From NCBI GenBank assembly GCA_018401415.1, contig JAGYKV010000009.1:1-64000 (forward strand): a stretch of DNA of 64,000 nucleotides. Reading direction: 5' to 3'. A program made the position numbers and the translations under genes. Position 1 is the first letter of the stretch; every line of letters begins with the position of its first letter. The notes beneath the pieces were generated by a model that saw nothing but the letters and a program-made list of their open reading frames with translations, ran no database searches and was not told where the DNA came from. The stretch comes from Candidatus Nanopelagicales bacterium. Its GTDB lineage: Bacteria; Actinomycetota; Actinomycetes; S36-B12. Below are positions 49,731-58,131 of the stretch, piece after piece.

Positions 49731-49937
49731 GTGGACCCCGATTCCTTCGGGTGTCTGACAATTGACCAGCGAGGCATTCCGACCAATGTATGCCTGATGT
49801 GCGGATCGAATCTGATGCTCATAAAAGCTGTTTTCGAAGATTATGAGTTAGCGGGCTACCTACTCGACGCTGAATGCGCGGAATGTGGGAGCCCACTGAC
49901 CGCACCGTGTCCGGTGGATCGACCCGAGTATGAGTAA
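49731..49937 (+). CDS. Small zinc-ribbon protein
   Basis: This is a 68-residue protein starting at GTG, two bases after the HU stop. It has two C-x2-C pairs, C21-C24 (VCLMCGS) and C49-C52 (ECAECGS), separated by 24 residues, the layout of a zinc ribbon. It has no other domain and no homologue that I recognise. Close linkage to HU suggests joint transcription and perhaps a nucleic-acid role, but this is only a guess. Confidence 0.5.
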   Translation: MDPDSFGCLTIDQRGIPTNVCLMCGSNLMLIKAVFEDYELAGYLLDAECAECGSPLTAPCPVDRPEYE

Positions 49938-49959
49938 CTGCACGGCGAATAGCAAGTAC

Positions 49960-49994
49960 TTTTACCATGTAAAACTAACATGTGATATTATAAT
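49960..49994 (+). promoter_or_regulatory. Promoter with palindromic operator candidate
   Basis: TTTTAC-CAT-GTAAAA (49960-49974) is a perfect inverted repeat, followed 14 bases on by TATAAT (49989-49994), an ideal -10 box. The listed ATG begins only four bases after it, so the message would be nearly leaderless or use a slightly later start. Confidence 0.45.
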
Positions 49995-49997
49995 TGC

Positions 49998-51197
49998 ATG
50001 CTAATTGACCGGTGGGCAAGTCAAGTTGTGGAGCAGCGGCTCAGTATCTTCCCCGCCGTTGCTCTACTTGGTCCCCGACAAATTGGCAAGACCACCCTCG
50101 CTCTGGAAATTGCCCGAGCGACCGATGGCACCTACCTCGACTTGGAACGTCCAGCGGATGCGAACCGAATGTCAGATCCCGATACCTACCTGCGAAGCGC
50201 GCTCCACGAATTCCTCATTCTCGATGAAGTCCAACGAAACCCCTCGCTTTTCCCGGTGCTGCGGGGCGTTATCGATGAACAACGCAGAGCAGGGATAAAA
50301 CACGGTTCGTTTCTACTCCTTGGATCAGGGTCTTTGAAGTTGATGGGTGTGAAGTTGGTGGGTGCGGCCAGCGAGAGTCTGGCCGGCCGGTTGGCTTTTG
50401 TGGAACTCACGCCCATTTCGCCGGCCGAAGCTATGCCGGCTGGAATTCCCCAGGAACAGATCCTTCTCCGAGGGGGGTTCCCGGAAAGTCTCACGGCAAA
50501 AAGTGACAGTGACAGTTTCCAGTGGCGGGAAGCTTTTATCAGGTCATTCTTAGATCGCGATGTCCCCATGTTTGCCCCCCGGATTCCGACTCCAACGCTC
50601 TCCCGCCTGTGGCAGATGCTCGCTCACAACTCAGGCGGAATCCTCAACTCGGCCAGGCTCGCGGGTTCACTGGGGATCTCCGGCCCCACGGTGGATCGCT
50701 ATATAGATCTTCTCACCGATCTGGGCATGCTCCGACTCCTACGACCTTGGTCGACCAATGTCGCCAAACGTGTTGTGAAACGGCCCAAAGTGTTCGTCAG
50801 AGATACCGGCATGTTGCACGCGCTTTTGGGTATTTCCACCTTGCATGACCTTCGTGGTCACCCGGTCATTGGGGCAAGTTTCGAATCACTTGTTATCGAA
50901 TCAGTCAATACCGCCATGTCCACCAATCCCTCTGCGCCATCCTGGGAGTTCTATTTTTATCGAACTTCTAACGGAGCCGAGATTGACCTGGTGTTAGCCA
51001 AAGGTGGCAAACCGACAATTGCCATCGAGATTAAAAATTCTTCAGCCCCTCAACTCACGCGTGGCTTCCACTCCGCCGTTGCGGATCTGGGAATTCAGCA
51101 GTCATACCTGGTCTATCCGGGGAGCGAGCGCTACACCATTGAAAAAAACATTGACGTTATCCCACTGATTGACCTTCAGAATATTCTGCATTCCTAG
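49998..51197 (+). CDS. AAA-type ATPase with DUF4143
   Basis: This is an intact 399-residue protein. Walker A is AVALLGPRQIGKTTLALEIA near residue 20 and Walker B is EFLILDEVQRNPSLFPVLRG. The C-terminal DUF4143 part holds SLGISGPTVDRYIDLLTDLG and EFYFYRTSNGAEIDLVLAKG, followed by AIEIKNSS; this is a PD-(D/E)xK-like nuclease fold (E-x-D, then E-x-K). Proteins of this kind are widespread, often single-gene and horizontally moved, with unknown function. It sits alone between HU and glyS with its own promoter, lower GC at its start and no frame breaks. Confidence 0.8.
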   Translation: MLIDRWASQVVEQRLSIFPAVALLGPRQIGKTTLALEIARATDGTYLDLERPADANRMSDPDTYLRSALHEFLILDEVQRNPSLFPVLRGVIDEQRRAGIKHGSFLLLGSGSLKLMGVKLVGAASESLAGRLAFVELTPISPAEAMPAGIPQEQILLRGGFPESLTAKSDSDSFQWREAFIRSFLDRDVPMFAPRIPTPTLSRLWQMLAHNSGGILNSARLAGSLGISGPTVDRYIDLLTDLGMLRLLRPWSTNVAKRVVKRPKVFVRDTGMLHALLGISTLHDLRGHPVIGASFESLVIESVNTAMSTNPSAPSWEFYFYRTSNGAEIDLVLAKGGKPTIAIEIKNSSAPQLTRGFHSAVADLGIQQSYLVYPGSERYTIEKNIDVIPLIDLQNILHS

Positions 51198-51234
51198 TTC
51201 CGGCCTGCAGCATTCACACATTTAATTCACGGAT

Positions 51235-52614
51235 TTAACTGGCAGGAAGTCGGACGGCCAACCAATCATTCACGGCATCAAGACCAATGCGTTCCTGTTG
51301 CATGCTGTCGCGTTCCCGAATGGTGACCGCTTGGTCTTCCAGCGTCTCAAAGTCGACCGTGATGCAATAGGGCGTTCCAATTTCATCTTGACGACGGTAA
51401 CGCCGACCAATGGCACCTGCATCGTCAAAGTCAATGTTCCACGTTTTGCGCAATTGCGCGGCAAGGTCTTTTGCCTTGGGTGTGAGATCGGCATTGCGCG
51501 AGAGCGGAAGAACGGCCGCCTTGACGGGTGCCAAACGTGGATCGAAATGCAAGACGGTGCGCTTGTCCACTCCGCCCTTGGAGTTGGGTGCTTCATCTTC
51601 GTCATAAGCATCCAGCATGAATGCCAAGAACAGCTCGGGTGAGACCAGCTGCGGGTTCAATAACAAAGGGGGTCCAACGCTCCCCCGTTTCCTGATCAAA
51701 ATAACTTAAATCGGTTCCCGAGTGTTCGGTGTGCGTCTTGAGATCGAAGTCGGTGCGATTGGCAACGCCCTCAAGTTCAGCCCACTCGCTGCCAGCGAAA
51801 CAGAATCGATACTCGATATCCACCGTTCGCTTGGAGTAGTGACTCAATTTTTCTTTTGGATGCTCGAATCGACGCATGTTCTCCGGGTTCAAACCCAAAT
51901 CCACGTACCAATCCCAACGCTGATCAAGCCAGTAATCGTGCCATTCTTCATCTGTTCCCGGCTGAACAAAGAATTCCATTTCCATTTGCTCGAACTCACG
52001 GGTGCGGAAAATGAAGTTACCCGGGGTGATTTCGTTGCGGAAACTTTTACCCGTTTGACCAATGCCAAATGGTGGCTTCTTGCGAGCGGCCGTCATGACA
52101 TTGAGGTAGTTCACGAAAATACCTTGGGCGGTTTCGGGTCGCAGATAATGCACGGCACCGGCATCTTCAACCGCTCCGATTGAGGTGCGCAGCATTCCAT
52201 TGAAGTCACGCGGCTCGGTGAATTGCCCCTTTGTTCCGCAGTTGACGCAGTTGATGCTCGCCAGACCATCGGCCGGTTCCTTGCCCCCGTGCTTTTCTGC
52301 ATATGCCTCGAGAAGTTGGTCGGCTCGGTAGCGCTTATGACAGTTTTTGCATTCGGTGAGTGGATCCACAAATGCATTAACGTGACCGGAGGCCTCCCAC
52401 ACCTGGGGGCAAGGATCACCGAGGAATCAAGTCCCACGACATCGTCGCGCTGGCGGACAACCGCCTGCCACCATTGGCGGCGAATATTCTCCTTGAGCTC
52501 AACACCCAAGGGGCCGTAGTCCCATGCCGAGCGAGTTCCGCCGTAGATCTCCGAGGAGGGGAATACAAACCCACGTCGCTTGGCAAGGTTGACAATTGCT
52601 TCTACGCGATCCAT
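51235..52614 (-). CDS. glyS: Glycyl-tRNA synthetase (single-chain, class II), frameshifted
   Basis: It charges tRNA-Gly. The N-terminus has [20 protein letters not shown] and [20 protein letters not shown] (class II motif region). After a break near 52402 come [40 protein letters not shown] (motif 2) and [18 protein letters not shown]. After a break near 51635 come [20 protein letters not shown] and the anticodon-binding domain [20 protein letters not shown]. One break needs one C added to a CCCCC run and the other one G removed from GG. The full length of about 459 residues is normal, so both are probably errors in this essential gene. Confidence 0.9.
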
Positions 52615-52638
52615 GCCCTCAGTCTATTCAAGGACACA

Positions 52639-53155
52639 TCACTGACCGAGTTGCTGCTCCCGCGCGGAGAGCAGCGCGGTGGCCGTATCCATATCAATGA
52701 CATCGAAATCCTGAAAGTGCCAGGACAGTGCTTGGGTGCCCAGCGGGGAATTCACACTCACAATTGATTGATACAGGAACTGCAATGAATTGATCGCCGT
52801 CTTGGGACAGATGGGAACTGCCAAAATGCAATGGAGCACCCCCTGATCCTTCAACCAGGTGCCACATGCTCGTGCCGCTGTTCCGGTCTCAACACCGTCG
52901 TCTACCACCACAACTACCCGGGATGCGAGATTGAGTTCACGATCGAGATTGGGAGCAAACCCAGCAACCTGCACGCCGGTTGACGTTCTGTCCACGTGCA
53001 GGGGCGCAAGATCACGCACCCCCATCACGCTTTCGATCCCGAGTGCCACCGGAACTCCGTTAGGCATGATCGGTGCCAGGAGTACTTCAGGAGAGTAAGT
53101 CCGCGAGGCGAGCACCTAACTCGGCGCCCGCATCAAAAAGATTCGCGAACTTCAC
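52639..53155 (-). CDS. Phosphoribosyltransferase family protein, frameshifted
   Basis: The type I PRTase fold is visible. The start KFANLFDAGAELGARLADLL is followed, one base off near 53100, by PEVLLAPIMPNGVPVALGIE. The PRPP-binding loop is VVVVVDDGVETGTAARACGT, with DD before the G-x-E-T-G-T-A loop. Members beside glyS are of unknown substrate. The GTG start overlaps the upstream gene's stop by four bases, fixing the N-terminus. It lies 24 bases downstream of the glyS start, both on the minus strand, so it may belong to the same transcript. Confidence 0.7.
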
Positions 53156-53577
53156 GATTGATTGCCGCGTTCATATGAAAATGCATCAGGGGCGAGGCCG
53201 CTGCTGAATGAATCCGATCCTCCTGAGCCACTGACCTGAACGATTTCCGCCGTGAAGGAATCACTCGTTCGAACCGAGATAAAAGGAATGACTTCAACTT
53301 TGACCTGGTAGTTGCTCAGTGCTTTTCGGTAGAGGCCGACATTGCTCCACCTACTCACCAGAACATGTTCTACTTCAGAGTCCATTGATCGACCTAATTC
53401 CACTCCGAGGCAGCCAGGGTTGTTCGCGAGAATGTCCATGCACAACCGCATGGTCACCAGGTCGTCGCCTTCACTTAAGTTAACCCGGGTCACCACCACA
53501 ATGGCGGTTTCTGATTCCATCATGAAATCTGGTGGTGCGGAAAAATCTGATGGAGTATCGGCCTGGCACGTGACCAC
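53152..53577 (-). CDS. Hypothetical protein with antibiotic-monooxygenase-like fold
   Basis: A 141-residue protein whose centre (AIVVVTRVNLSEGDDLVTMR, NPGCLGVELGRSMDSEVEHV, LVSRWSNVGLYRKALSNYQV) has the beta-alpha-beta pattern and R-W residue pair of ferredoxin-like ABM dimers. About 20 N-terminal residues and 25 C-terminal residues are probably disordered. No cofactor motif is visible. It overlaps the phosphoribosyltransferase start by four bases and is divergent from the DUF6703 gene. Function unknown. Confidence 0.5.
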   Translation of the reverse strand: MVTCQADTPSDFSAPPDFMMESETAIVVVTRVNLSEGDDLVTMRLCMDILANNPGCLGVELGRSMDSEVEHVLVSRWSNVGLYRKALSNYQVKVEVIPFISVRTSDSFTAEIVQVSGSGGSDSFSSGLAPDAFSYERGNQS

Positions 53578-53593
53578 GGTAATGCACTCGCCC

Positions 53594-53659
53594 GGTAACC
53601 TCGTCTGGGTAACCTCATCTGGTTAACCTCGTCTTGCTAACCTCAAGTCGGTTAACCCA
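53594..53659. repeat. Tandem 14-bp repeats between divergent genes
   Basis: Four to five imperfect units on the pattern GGTAACCTCGTCTG follow each other (starts near 53594, 53607, 53621, 53635 and 53650). They occupy the gap between the ABM-like gene and the DUF6703 gene and so lie in both promoters. Confidence 0.7.
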
Positions 53660-53680
53660 CCTCAGGATCCTGGAGTTCAC

Positions 53681-54121
53681 ATGGCCTCAAAGAACAAGAA
53701 GAATAAGAAGCCGGGAACTCCGGGGGTCCGGGGCCCAAGTAATCAGCCGTCGCGGCCAAACCCCCAGCCACGGAATTACTCCGCACCGCGTCCACAATCG
53801 GGCGGTCAGAAATCGGGCGGTCCAAAGAGTTCGTGGCGCGCCGCTTTTGAGCGCCGAAGTTTTCCCCTCATGGCGGGGTTGACCGCCATGCCCCGCTGGC
53901 TGCTCGTGATTGCGATCGGGTCAGCTCTACTCCTGGGTTTGGTGCTGTCCGATTCATTTGCCTGGCTCGGAGCATTCTTCTTACTCCTGGTTGCTGCTTT
54001 TCTTGGCTGGCTACTCGCCCTGTCCTGGCCGCTGTTGAGCAACGGGCGCCGATTCATTCGATTGCTCGTGGTTGTGGCACTTATCGGTCTGGCCTTCTAC
54101 AAGGTCACCGGTCGGCTTTAG
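53681..54121 (+). CDS. DUF6703-like membrane protein
   Basis: A 146-residue protein with a basic, proline-rich N-terminus (MASKNKKNKKPGTPG, then many P, Q and G up to residue 50). Three hydrophobic segments follow: LLVIAIGSALLLGLVLS, AWLGAFFLLLVAAFLGWLLA and FIRLLVVVALIGLAFYKV. Proteins of this layout are common in actinomycetes and have no known function. It is intact. It is transcribed toward the zinc operon but is separated from znuA by 56 bases with a probable Zur site. Confidence 0.65.
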   Translation: MASKNKKNKKPGTPGVRGPSNQPSRPNPQPRNYSAPRPQSGGQKSGGPKSSWRAAFERRSFPLMAGLTAMPRWLLVIAIGSALLLGLVLSDSFAWLGAFFLLLVAAFLGWLLALSWPLLSNGRRFIRLLVVVALIGLAFYKVTGRL

Positions 54122-54143
54122 TCTCATTCCGGCTTAACGAACT

Positions 54144-54158
54144 TGACACTCATTTTCA
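54144..54158 (-). promoter_or_regulatory. Zur box candidate before znuA
   Basis: The minus strand reads TGAAAATGAGTGTCA, which matches the actinobacterial Zur consensus TGAAAATGATTTTCA at 13 of 15 positions. It ends 19 bases before the znuA start, in the right place to block transcription when zinc is sufficient. The likely regulator is encoded at 56951. Confidence 0.65.
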
Positions 54159-54177
54159 TTTAGAGTACGTTTGATCC

Positions 54178-55326
54178 ATGAACCGATCAAAAATTGCCGC
54201 TATCGCCGCTATTGCATCCGCTGCCCTTGTTCTTGCCGCCTGCTCGAGTGCCGAGTCAGAAACCTCTTCTCAGACCTCTCCTGAAGCGTCTCCCGAGACC
54301 ACCTCCGAGACAACCGCTGCCGAAAGCTCCCCCAGCGAGGAGTCAGGAGTCGCTGTTGTTGCGACCACCTCGATTCTGGGTGATGTGGCTGGACAAATTA
54401 TTGAATGCGCCGGTGGAACCGTCACCGTTCTGATGCCGATCGGTACCGACCCGCACGATTTTTCCGCATCTTCCGAGCAGGTGGCCAGCATGATTAATGC
54501 TGATCTGGTGATCTCGAATGGGCTCGGCCTTGAGGCTGGTCTGACCGACTCGATGGCGAATGCCGCAACCGATGGTGCCAATATTTTTGAAGTTGGTCCA
54601 CTGATTGATCCCATTGAATTCGGTGCCGGTGGTCATAGTGAAGATGGTCACTCTGATGAAGAGGGCCACTCTGATGAAGATGGCCACTCCGATGAAGAGG
54701 GTCACTCAGATGAAGAGGGCCACTCTGATGAAGAAGGCCACTCTGACGAAGAAGGCCACTCTGACGAAGAGGGTGAAGATGACCACGGTCACGGCTCACT
54801 CGATCCACATATTTGGTTTGACATGACCCGGATGGCGGTTGCAGCTCAACTTATTGGCGCCGAATTAACCGAGGTCACCGGTAATCAGGAGTACACAACG
54901 TGCGCGGACACCACCGCTGAATCAATTCGTGGTGCCGAAGGTGAAGTGCGTGCCCTTTTGGAAGCTGTACCTGCTGATCAAAGAATCCTGGTCACCGACC
55001 ATGAAGCACTCGGATACCTCGCGGATACCTACGGATACGAGATTGCGGGAACGGTGATTCCGGCGGGAACCACTCTTGCTGAGCCAAGTTCAGCGGATCT
55101 GGCGAATCTTGTGAAAGTTATCAATGCTGAGGGCGTGAACGTGATCTTCACAAATGCCGCTCAGCCCAGTGCTTTGGCAGATGCGGTCGCCGCGGAAACA
55201 GGGCGAGACATTGCGGTTGTGCCACTCTACGTGGAGAGCTTGGGCGCACCAGACTCACCGGCGGCCACCTACATTGACATGATGCGGACCAACGCACAAC
55301 TCATTTCAGAGGGTCTGCAAGGCTAA
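54178..55326 (+). CDS. znuA: Zinc ABC transporter substrate-binding lipoprotein
   Basis: This 382-residue protein has a lipoprotein signal peptide ending in LVLAACSS (Cys near residue 22), then a long Ser/Thr/Glu linker. The cluster A-I fold follows: VVATTSILGDVAGQIIEC, PIGTDPHDFSASSEQVASMI with a zinc-binding His, DPHIWFDMTRMAVAAQLI with a second His, and ILVTDHEALGYLADTYGYEI with a third. A His/Asp/Glu-rich loop with eight H-S-D-E-E-G-like units occupies residues 152-202 and would gather zinc ions. It is intact and first in the operon behind a Zur box. Confidence 0.9.
   Translation: MNRSKIAAIAAIASAALVLAACSSAESETSSQTSPEASPETTSETTAAESSPSEESGVAVVATTSILGDVAGQIIECAGGTVTVLMPIGTDPHDFSASSEQVASMINADLVISNGLGLEAGLTDSMANAATDGANIFEVGPLIDPIEFGAGGHSEDGHSDEEGHSDEDGHSDEEGHSDEEGHSDEEGHSDEEGHSDEEGEDDHGHGSLDPHIWFDMTRMAVAAQLIGAELTEVTGNQEYTTCADTTAESIRGAEGEVRALLEAVPADQRILVTDHEALGYLADTYGYEIAGTVIPAGTTLAEPSSADLANLVKVINAEGVNVIFTNAAQPSALADAVAAETGRDIAVVPLYVESLGAPDSPAATYIDMMRTNAQLISEGLQG
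54634..54774 (+). repeat. In-frame 18-bp repeats in znuA
   Basis: Eight consecutive units encode H-S-(D/E)-E-E-G, six residues each apart from the first of five. Neighbouring units are close to identical in DNA (pattern CACTCTGATGAAGAGGGC), so unit number may vary between strains by slippage. It is a coding repeat in the metal-binding loop, not a CRISPR. Confidence 0.85.
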
Positions 55327-55331
55327 CCCTT

Positions 55332-56174
55332 GTGGAGTGGTTTCTTGATCCGTTTGCACTTGGCTTTCAGCAACGGGCATTAGTCGGCGGTATCCTGGCC
55401 GGACTCATGACATCGATCGTGGGCACATGGCTTGTTCTGCGCGGCATGAGTTTCTTCGGAGATGCATTTGTCCACGGAATTGTCCCCGGAGTTGCCGCCG
55501 CCGTGGTGTTTGACGTCAATCCACTTCTTGGTGCTGCGGTGGCAGCCCTTGTCATGGTGTTGGCCATTGAAGTGGTGAATCGCCAAACGTCATTGAGTGA
55601 AGACACGGCCATTGGTCTGCTCTTTGTTGGAATGCTCGCTCTGGGTGTGGTGATCATTTCCCGACTCGATTCCTATTCCGGAAGTTTGACCACGATCCTT
55701 TTCGGCGATGCTCTGGGTGTGACAGCGAGTGACCTGGTCACTCAATCAATACTTGCGGTGCTTGTGATTGGTGCTGCAACAATTCTCTACCGGCCACTGC
55801 TCGCCCTGTCCTTTAATGCGGAGAAGGCCGAGATGTGGGGGCTTAAACCCAAACGGGCTCATGCTGTTTTGTTGATCCTTATTGCTGCTGCAGTTATTGG
55901 TAGCTTCCAATCCATTGGGACACTGCTTGTGTTTGGGTTGCTCGTGGGACCACCCGCTACAGCAGCGTTGATCTCCCGCACGGTTCCCCGAATGATGCTC
56001 ACCGCCGCGGCTATTTCCGTATTCTCGGTGTGGCTGGGATTGACATTGAGCTACCACCTCAACACCGCCGGTTCCGCCACCATGGCGATTGTTCCGATTG
56101 TGTTGTTCTTCATTGTTCTCACGGTGACTCGACTTAGGCCCAAGCGCCGGGAGTCGGTGAATGCACATGCCTGA
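55332..56174 (+). CDS. znuB: Zinc ABC transporter permease
   Basis: A 280-residue ABC-3 family permease with eight or nine hydrophobic helices. Typical sequences are IVGTWLVLRGMSFFGDAFVH near the start, NRQTSLSEDTAIGLLFVGML, GSLTTILFGDALGV and GTLLVFGLLVGPPATAALIS near the end. It starts at GTG 55332, five bases after znuA, and overlaps znuC by 14 bases. It is intact, with a basic C-terminal tail (RPKRRES). Confidence 0.9.
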   Translation: MEWFLDPFALGFQQRALVGGILAGLMTSIVGTWLVLRGMSFFGDAFVHGIVPGVAAAVVFDVNPLLGAAVAALVMVLAIEVVNRQTSLSEDTAIGLLFVGMLALGVVIISRLDSYSGSLTTILFGDALGVTASDLVTQSILAVLVIGAATILYRPLLALSFNAEKAEMWGLKPKRAHAVLLILIAAAVIGSFQSIGTLLVFGLLVGPPATAALISRTVPRMMLTAAAISVFSVWLGLTLSYHLNTAGSATMAIVPIVLFFIVLTVTRLRPKRRESVNAHA

Positions 56175-56940
56175 TGTTGTTGTGGGAAGCGGGGTGGTCA
56201 TTACCCGAGGTTCGCGTGTTGCTATTTCTGCATCTGACTTCACGATTCCAGAAGGAAAAATCACCGCCATCATTGGACCAAATGGGAGCGGTAAATCAAC
56301 ACTCCTGCATGCCATTGCCGGTTTGTTACCCATTAGTTCGGGCAATCTCAGTGTTCTGGGCGCAACCCCAGAGTTGAGTCAATCGCGGATCTCCTATGTC
56401 CTGCAGTACACAACCGTGCCGGCTGGTACGCCCCTGACCGTGGCAGAGGCGGTAGCCATGGGTCGATACCCATCCCTAGGTTTCCTGGGTCGACCAACCC
56501 AACAGGACCGGGCAAAGGTCACCGCGGCCATGGAGCGCCTTGAGATCACCGATCTGAGTAAAAGACACCTCACCGAGCTTTCCGGTGGACAACGGCAACG
56601 TGTGTATGTCGCCCAAGGGGTCGCCCAAGATCACTCGATGTTGCTCCTAGATGAACCCCTCACCGGACTTGACATTAATTCAGCCAAGACAATCGATGCA
56701 ATCATTCACGATGAACCAACACGAGGCTGTTCTGTCGTGCTGACCACCCACGACCTTGAGGAAGCCCGCGCCGCCGACCATGTGATTTTGACCTCGGGTC
56801 GCGTTGTTGCCTTTGGCCCACCTGATCAGGTGTTGACGACCGAGAATCTGACGAATGCCTACGGCCTGGGTGCATTACATGACAACCCCAGCAATCATCA
56901 CCCACTCGATGAACATCATGATGATGGTCACACGCACTAA
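56161..56940 (+). CDS. znuC: Zinc ABC transporter ATPase
   Basis: A 259-residue ABC ATPase with Walker A AIIGPNGSGKSTLLHAIAG, Q-loop region ISYVLQYTTVPAGTPLT, signature HLTELSGGQRQRVYVAQGVA, Walker B SMLLLDEPLTGLDINSAK and switch histidine VVLTTHDLEEA. The last 20 residues are rich in His and Asp (NHHPLDEHHDDGHTH), suggesting a metal-sensing or storage tail. It is intact, overlaps znuB and is followed 10 bases later by the regulator gene. Confidence 0.9.
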   Translation: MHMPDVVVGSGVVITRGSRVAISASDFTIPEGKITAIIGPNGSGKSTLLHAIAGLLPISSGNLSVLGATPELSQSRISYVLQYTTVPAGTPLTVAEAVAMGRYPSLGFLGRPTQQDRAKVTAAMERLEITDLSKRHLTELSGGQRQRVYVAQGVAQDHSMLLLDEPLTGLDINSAKTIDAIIHDEPTRGCSVVLTTHDLEEARAADHVILTSGRVVAFGPPDQVLTTENLTNAYGLGALHDNPSNHHPLDEHHDDGHTH

Positions 56941-56950
56941 ACTCTTTCCC

Positions 56951-57352
56951 ATGACGTCTGTCGGTATCCGCTCCACCAAACAGCGCACGGCGGTCAGTGC
57001 CGCTCTGAACGAACTTGAGGACTTTCGATCTACCCAAGAAATACATGAATACTTGAAGGAGCGCGGTGACAGCGTCGGTCTGACCACGGTGTACCGAACA
57101 CTGCAAGCCCTCAGCGCTGCAGGCGAAGTAGATGTAATTCTGCGCGAAGACGGGGAATCCGTGTATCGCCTGTGCAGCGATGCCCACCACCACCATCTGG
57201 TGTGTCGGCAGTGCGGGCACACCGTCGAAGTTGAGGGTCCAACAGTGGAACGTTGGGCTGACTCCGTGTCGGCGGAACATGGATTTACCGATGTCAGTCA
57301 CACATTGGAAATTTTTGGCTTGTGCGCCAATTGCAGCGCGGTTTCACATTAA
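56951..57352 (+). CDS. zur: Fur family zinc uptake regulator
   Basis: This is a 133-residue Fur-fold repressor. The winged helix is [20 protein letters not shown] and [20 protein letters not shown]. The sensory sites are [20 protein letters not shown] with clustered His and a C-x2-C pair, and a second pair in [12 protein letters not shown]. Being last in the znuABC operon and having the A-H-H-H-H-L-V-C-x2-C pattern favours Zur over Fur. The ATG at 56951 follows znuC by ten bases. Its stop overlaps the uppS stop on the other strand by four bases. Confidence 0.85.
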   Translation: MTSVGIRSTKQRTAVSAALNELEDFRSTQEIHEYLKERGDSVGLTTVYRTLQALSAAGEVDVILREDGESVYRLCSDAHHHHLVCRQCGHTVEVEGPTVERWADSVSAEHGFTDVSHTLEIFGLCANCSAVSH

Positions 57353-58131
57353 TCCGGAATGAGATTAGGAATTGCCCCGCCGTAGCGGCGATCACGCGAT
57401 GCGTAAATCTCGCACGCATGCCACAAATGTCGACGATCAAAATCCGGCCACAGGGTGTCCAGGAAAACCATTTCGGCATAAGCCGATTGCCAGAGCAGGA
57501 AATTACTTGTTCGCTGCTCCCCTGAACTTCGAACAAAAAGATCGACATCTGGCATATCGGGTTCATCAAGATGCTGAGCGATCATTCGCTCATTTACTTT
57601 CTCCGGATTAATACTTCCGTCTTTCACCCCACGCGCAATTGCCGCCACGGCATCGGCGATTTCGGCTCGGCCGCCGTAGTTCACACACATGGTCAGCGTT
57701 AGCTTCTTGTTCTTGGCGGTGAGTCTCTCTGCTTCCTCGAGTTCCTTGATCACACTGGCCCACAACTTTGGCCTGCGGCCGGCCCATCGAATGCGCACAC
57801 CCAGATCATTCATTTCATCGCGGCGACGACGGATTACATCGCGATTGAAACCCATGAGGAAGCGGACTTCATCAGGGGATCGCCGCCAATTTTCGGTGGA
57901 GAATGCGTAGGCGGAAAGCCAACCGACTCCCAACTCGAGTGCTCCATGCACGCAGTCAAGAAGACTTGCCTCACCGGCTTCGTGACCTGCGGTGCGAGGT
58001 AACCCGCGGTCCTTGGCCCAGCGACCATTGCCATCCATGACCACCGCAATATGCCGCGGGATTAACTCAGATGGCAGTTGCGGTGGGCGCGCGCCGCTGG
58101 CGTGGGCGGGCGGCTCCGGATACTTTTTCAT
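57349..58131 (-). CDS. uppS: Isoprenyl (undecaprenyl-type) diphosphate synthase
   Basis: A cis-prenyltransferase of 260 residues that builds the lipid carrier for cell-wall and surface glycans. The conserved regions are [20 protein letters not shown] with the catalytic Asp, [20 protein letters not shown] and [20 protein letters not shown]. The chosen start ATG 58131 overlaps the recO stop (ATGA) and gives the usual length; a longer frame upstream lies inside recO. It makes the carrier that the sugar-1-phosphate transferase at 19729 would use. Confidence 0.9.
   Translation of the reverse strand: MKKYPEPPAHASGARPPQLPSELIPRHIAVVMDGNGRWAKDRGLPRTAGHEAGEASLLDCVHGALELGVGWLSAYAFSTENWRRSPDEVRFLMGFNRDVIRRRRDEMNDLGVRIRWAGRRPKLWASVIKELEEAERLTAKNKKLTLTMCVNYGGRAEIADAVAAIARGVKDGSINPEKVNERMIAQHLDEPDMPDVDLFVRSSGEQRTSNFLLWQSAYAEMVFLDTLWPDFDRRHLWHACEIYASRDRRYGGAIPNLIPD

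Noticed and set aside
54634-54774. Regular repeat as a possible CRISPR array
   Set aside because: The units are contiguous without spacers and encode an in-frame His/Asp/Glu-rich loop of ZnuA.
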